Shown: piece by piece, positions 42,901-43,378 of the stretch
Layout: each line of letters starts with the position of its first letter
How positions within the stretch are numbered: the stretch's first letter is position 1
From: Muribaculaceae bacterium
GTDB taxonomy: Bacteria > Bacteroidota > Bacteroidia > Bacteroidales > Muribaculaceae
Direction of reading: 5' to 3'
Assembly (NCBI GenBank): GCA_022484565.1
Contig: JAKVKZ010000020.1
Span: 1-43,378 of the forward strand
DNA: 43,378 bases
Notes under the pieces: generated by a model
Seen by the model: the letters and a program-made list of their open reading frames with translations, nothing else
The model's database searches: none
Told to the model about the DNA's origin: nothing
Position numbers and translations under genes: made by a program

Positions 42901-43092
42901 AACATCACTCTTGGATACACTTGGCCTGAACTGATTCAAAAGTCTCTCCGTCTCCGCGTTTACGGTGCCGTTCAGAATCCTTTCGTTATCACTAAGTACA
43001 AAGGTATCGATCCTGAAGTGTTCAGTGGAATCGACAATAGCGTCTATCCACGTCCTATCACTTTCACTCTTGGCTTGGTCGCTACATTCTAA
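39994..43092 (+). CDS. susC: SusC/RagA-type TonB-linked outer-membrane protein
   Basis: 1032 residues. The outer-membrane barrel of a SusCD glycan (or peptide) uptake complex. A signal peptide ends LPALA|Q (about residue 29; the start may be ATG 40015 rather than 39994). Then comes a carboxypeptidase-D regulatory-like domain (KITVQGTVVDPSGEPLIGASV, 30-50), the TonB box region (SSVTLNEVVAIGYGTVKK), the plug (IRIRGGSSLNASNDPLIVVDGVPL, AIYGSRASNGVIIITTKKGKAG) and the 22-strand barrel ending in PITFTLGLVATF with the terminal aromatic residue. No N-terminal anti-sigma-sensing (STN) domain is present. susD follows 32 bases later. The substrate is unknown because the rest of the locus is outside the window. 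Confidence 0.96.
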   Translation: MKDICLQMKRKVWLTLIMVLCLSLPALAQKITVQGTVVDPSGEPLIGASVVPAGTTSGTATDLDGHFSLEVSPKTTLVVSYVGYLTQRVPVNGQSLIKVTLKESSVTLNEVVAIGYGTVKKTDATGSVATVKPSEIQAGLATSAQDLLVGQTPGVVVTTSAGPEGSGTIRIRGGSSLNASNDPLIVVDGVPLDNTGVQGMGNSLSMIAPDNIESMTVLKDASATAIYGSRASNGVIIITTKKGKAGKPQVNLSINTYLNTARKTWKVLDGTSYSNIITDYFGANSDAVKALGSANTDWQDQILRTTLSEDYNLSIGGSVGFLPYRVAVTYTDNQGILKNTSMKRLTAGFNLTPKFFNGLLSVNANAKGYFIKNQFSDTGAVSAAVSYDPTKPVYTDYPMKSGSDGVLWNGYTNWMNGAAMNANSAQNPLAMINDKDDKANVWRSNGNLQLDLAVPHFTDLHLNLNVGYDVSKSNEHIYTTQNSTAAWRNYKKNGAATDYCVAEFRSNTLLDFYANYKKEVKSIFSNFDVTAGYSWQHFYGDGWNNGTLFTSEGYNTPAVDANGNYSLTLDNTSSSLIGTRYVNDANSDNGEYHWKTHLQLLSFFGRFNYSFKDRYLFTFTLRDDATSRFSKDNRWGLFPSVALGWKISDEPWMKSVKDVMNECKLRLGWGVTGQQDIGYYFPYLATYTYATEGSYYTDITTGKGYKTTLYPNGYEPNLKWEQTTTWNAGFDFGFLNNRITSSIDYYFRKTKDLLSTVTVAPGSSTTNQLPQNIGNLENRGIEFSIVARPVVKKDFTWTVSYNIAWNKNKITKLNNDNSYVTTGGISAGTGSTCQVQAVGKPAYSFYLYEQVYDKDGNPLEGQFVDQNGDGIIDDNDKVIRHSRDPKVTMTFSNQINWNNWDFGIALRANIGNYVYNDILANHTTKNACFQNSNLGNLIENDFYFDGTKTTADLAHSDYWLRNASFLRCDNITLGYTWPELIQKSLRLRVYGAVQNPFVITKYKGIDPEVFSGIDNSVYPRPITFTLGLVATF

Positions 43093-43124
43093 TGGGGTGT
43101 TTAACTATTTAATTTGAATTGATA

Positions 43125-43378
43125 ATGAAATCATATATTAATAAATTATTTTCGGCTTTGTGCTTGTTGCTGCTCGTGGGCATGACTTCTTGCACAGGAG
43201 ACCTCGATATGACTCCTAACGACCCGAATACTTTGACCTCCGATAAATTCAGCAGCGACCCAGCTACTTATCTGGCTGAAAACCTCGCTAAATGCTATTC
43301 AGGCATGGCTGTTTCAGGTCAGGGTGGACCTAATGGCAATTCCGATATTTCCGGCCTCGACGGTGGTACTGGTCAATA
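43125..43378 (+). CDS. susD: SusD/RagB-type surface lipoprotein (3' truncated by window edge)
   Basis: 84 complete codons are visible. A lipoprotein signal peptide with lipobox GMTSC (lipid-modified Cys25, MKSYINKLFSALCLLLLVGM then TSC) is followed by DLDMTPNDPNTLTSDKF and a LAENLAKCYSGMAVSG helix, as at the N-terminus of SusD proteins, which cap the SusC barrel and bind the ligand. The position directly after susC supports this. The rest of the gene lies beyond the window. Confidence 0.9.
   Translation, partial: MKSYINKLFSALCLLLLVGMTSCTGDLDMTPNDPNTLTSDKFSSDPATYLAENLAKCYSGMAVSGQGGPNGNSDISGLDGGTGQ

Noticed and set aside
41872..42939. A 355-codon open frame antisense to susC
   Set aside because: It lies wholly inside the well-supported susC barrel and its product is a Val/Ser/Glu-rich shadow translation with no signal or domain. 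Long antisense frames are expected from this codon bias.

Overview
The window is a chromosomal stretch of a Bacteroidales bacterium. The evidence is a SusC/SusD pair, three secreted proteins with type IX secretion (T9SS) type A sorting tails, a SUF-only Fe-S assembly operon, the parA-parB-DUF5683-transglycosylase cluster, a KorAB-type 2-oxoacid:ferredoxin oxidoreductase, and several promoters of the Bacteroidetes TTTG-(19)-TAnnTTTG type. T9SS tails together with SusCD fit a Muribaculaceae-like gut commensal best, but this rests on gene content only.

Layout. 1-686: 3' part of a DUF3298/DUF4163 protein, then a 560-base spacer carrying two copies of a 104-base structured repeat. 1251-6762: a two-gene operon of a T9SS beta-helix cargo protein and a secreted metallophosphoesterase with an unusual N-terminal half. 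6855-10325 (minus): a large T9SS adhesin-like protein. 10695-13561: korA-korB. 13698-16872: a 66-residue acidic protein, a cation diffusion facilitator, and an ABC ATPase plus FtsX-like permease pair. 17005-18123: a membrane-anchored TIR-domain protein, convergent with a proline-iminopeptidase-like hydrolase (18131-19018). 19159-19299 (minus): a possible small RNA. 19487-21820 (minus): an internally duplicated BspA-type leucine-rich-repeat T9SS protein. 22042-27457: cvpA-sufB-sufC-sufD-sufS, probably one transcript. 27554-28747 (minus): an aspartate-type aminotransferase. 28964-30347: an ECF sigma factor, a small membrane protein and a periplasmic helical protein. 30348-33505: an AT-rich, atypical island with a third, diverged repeat copy, a frameshifted remnant of a GH92 mannosidase, an intact six-hairpin glycosidase-like gene, and imperfect 53-base direct repeats at its edges. 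33506-38206: parA, parB, DUF5683 and an MltD-like transglycosylase. 38325-39509 (minus): a MalY/PatB-type C-S lyase. 39994-end: susC and the start of susD.

Most of the window is housekeeping or surface functions. The items most worth a second look are the direct-repeat-bounded glycosidase island with its GH92 fossil, the structured intergenic repeat family, the apparently degenerate SGNH-like domain fused to a phosphoesterase, the TIR membrane protein, and the small-RNA candidate. I did not find a CRISPR array, an intact transposase, an rRNA or tRNA gene, or a recognisable multi-gene defence system.
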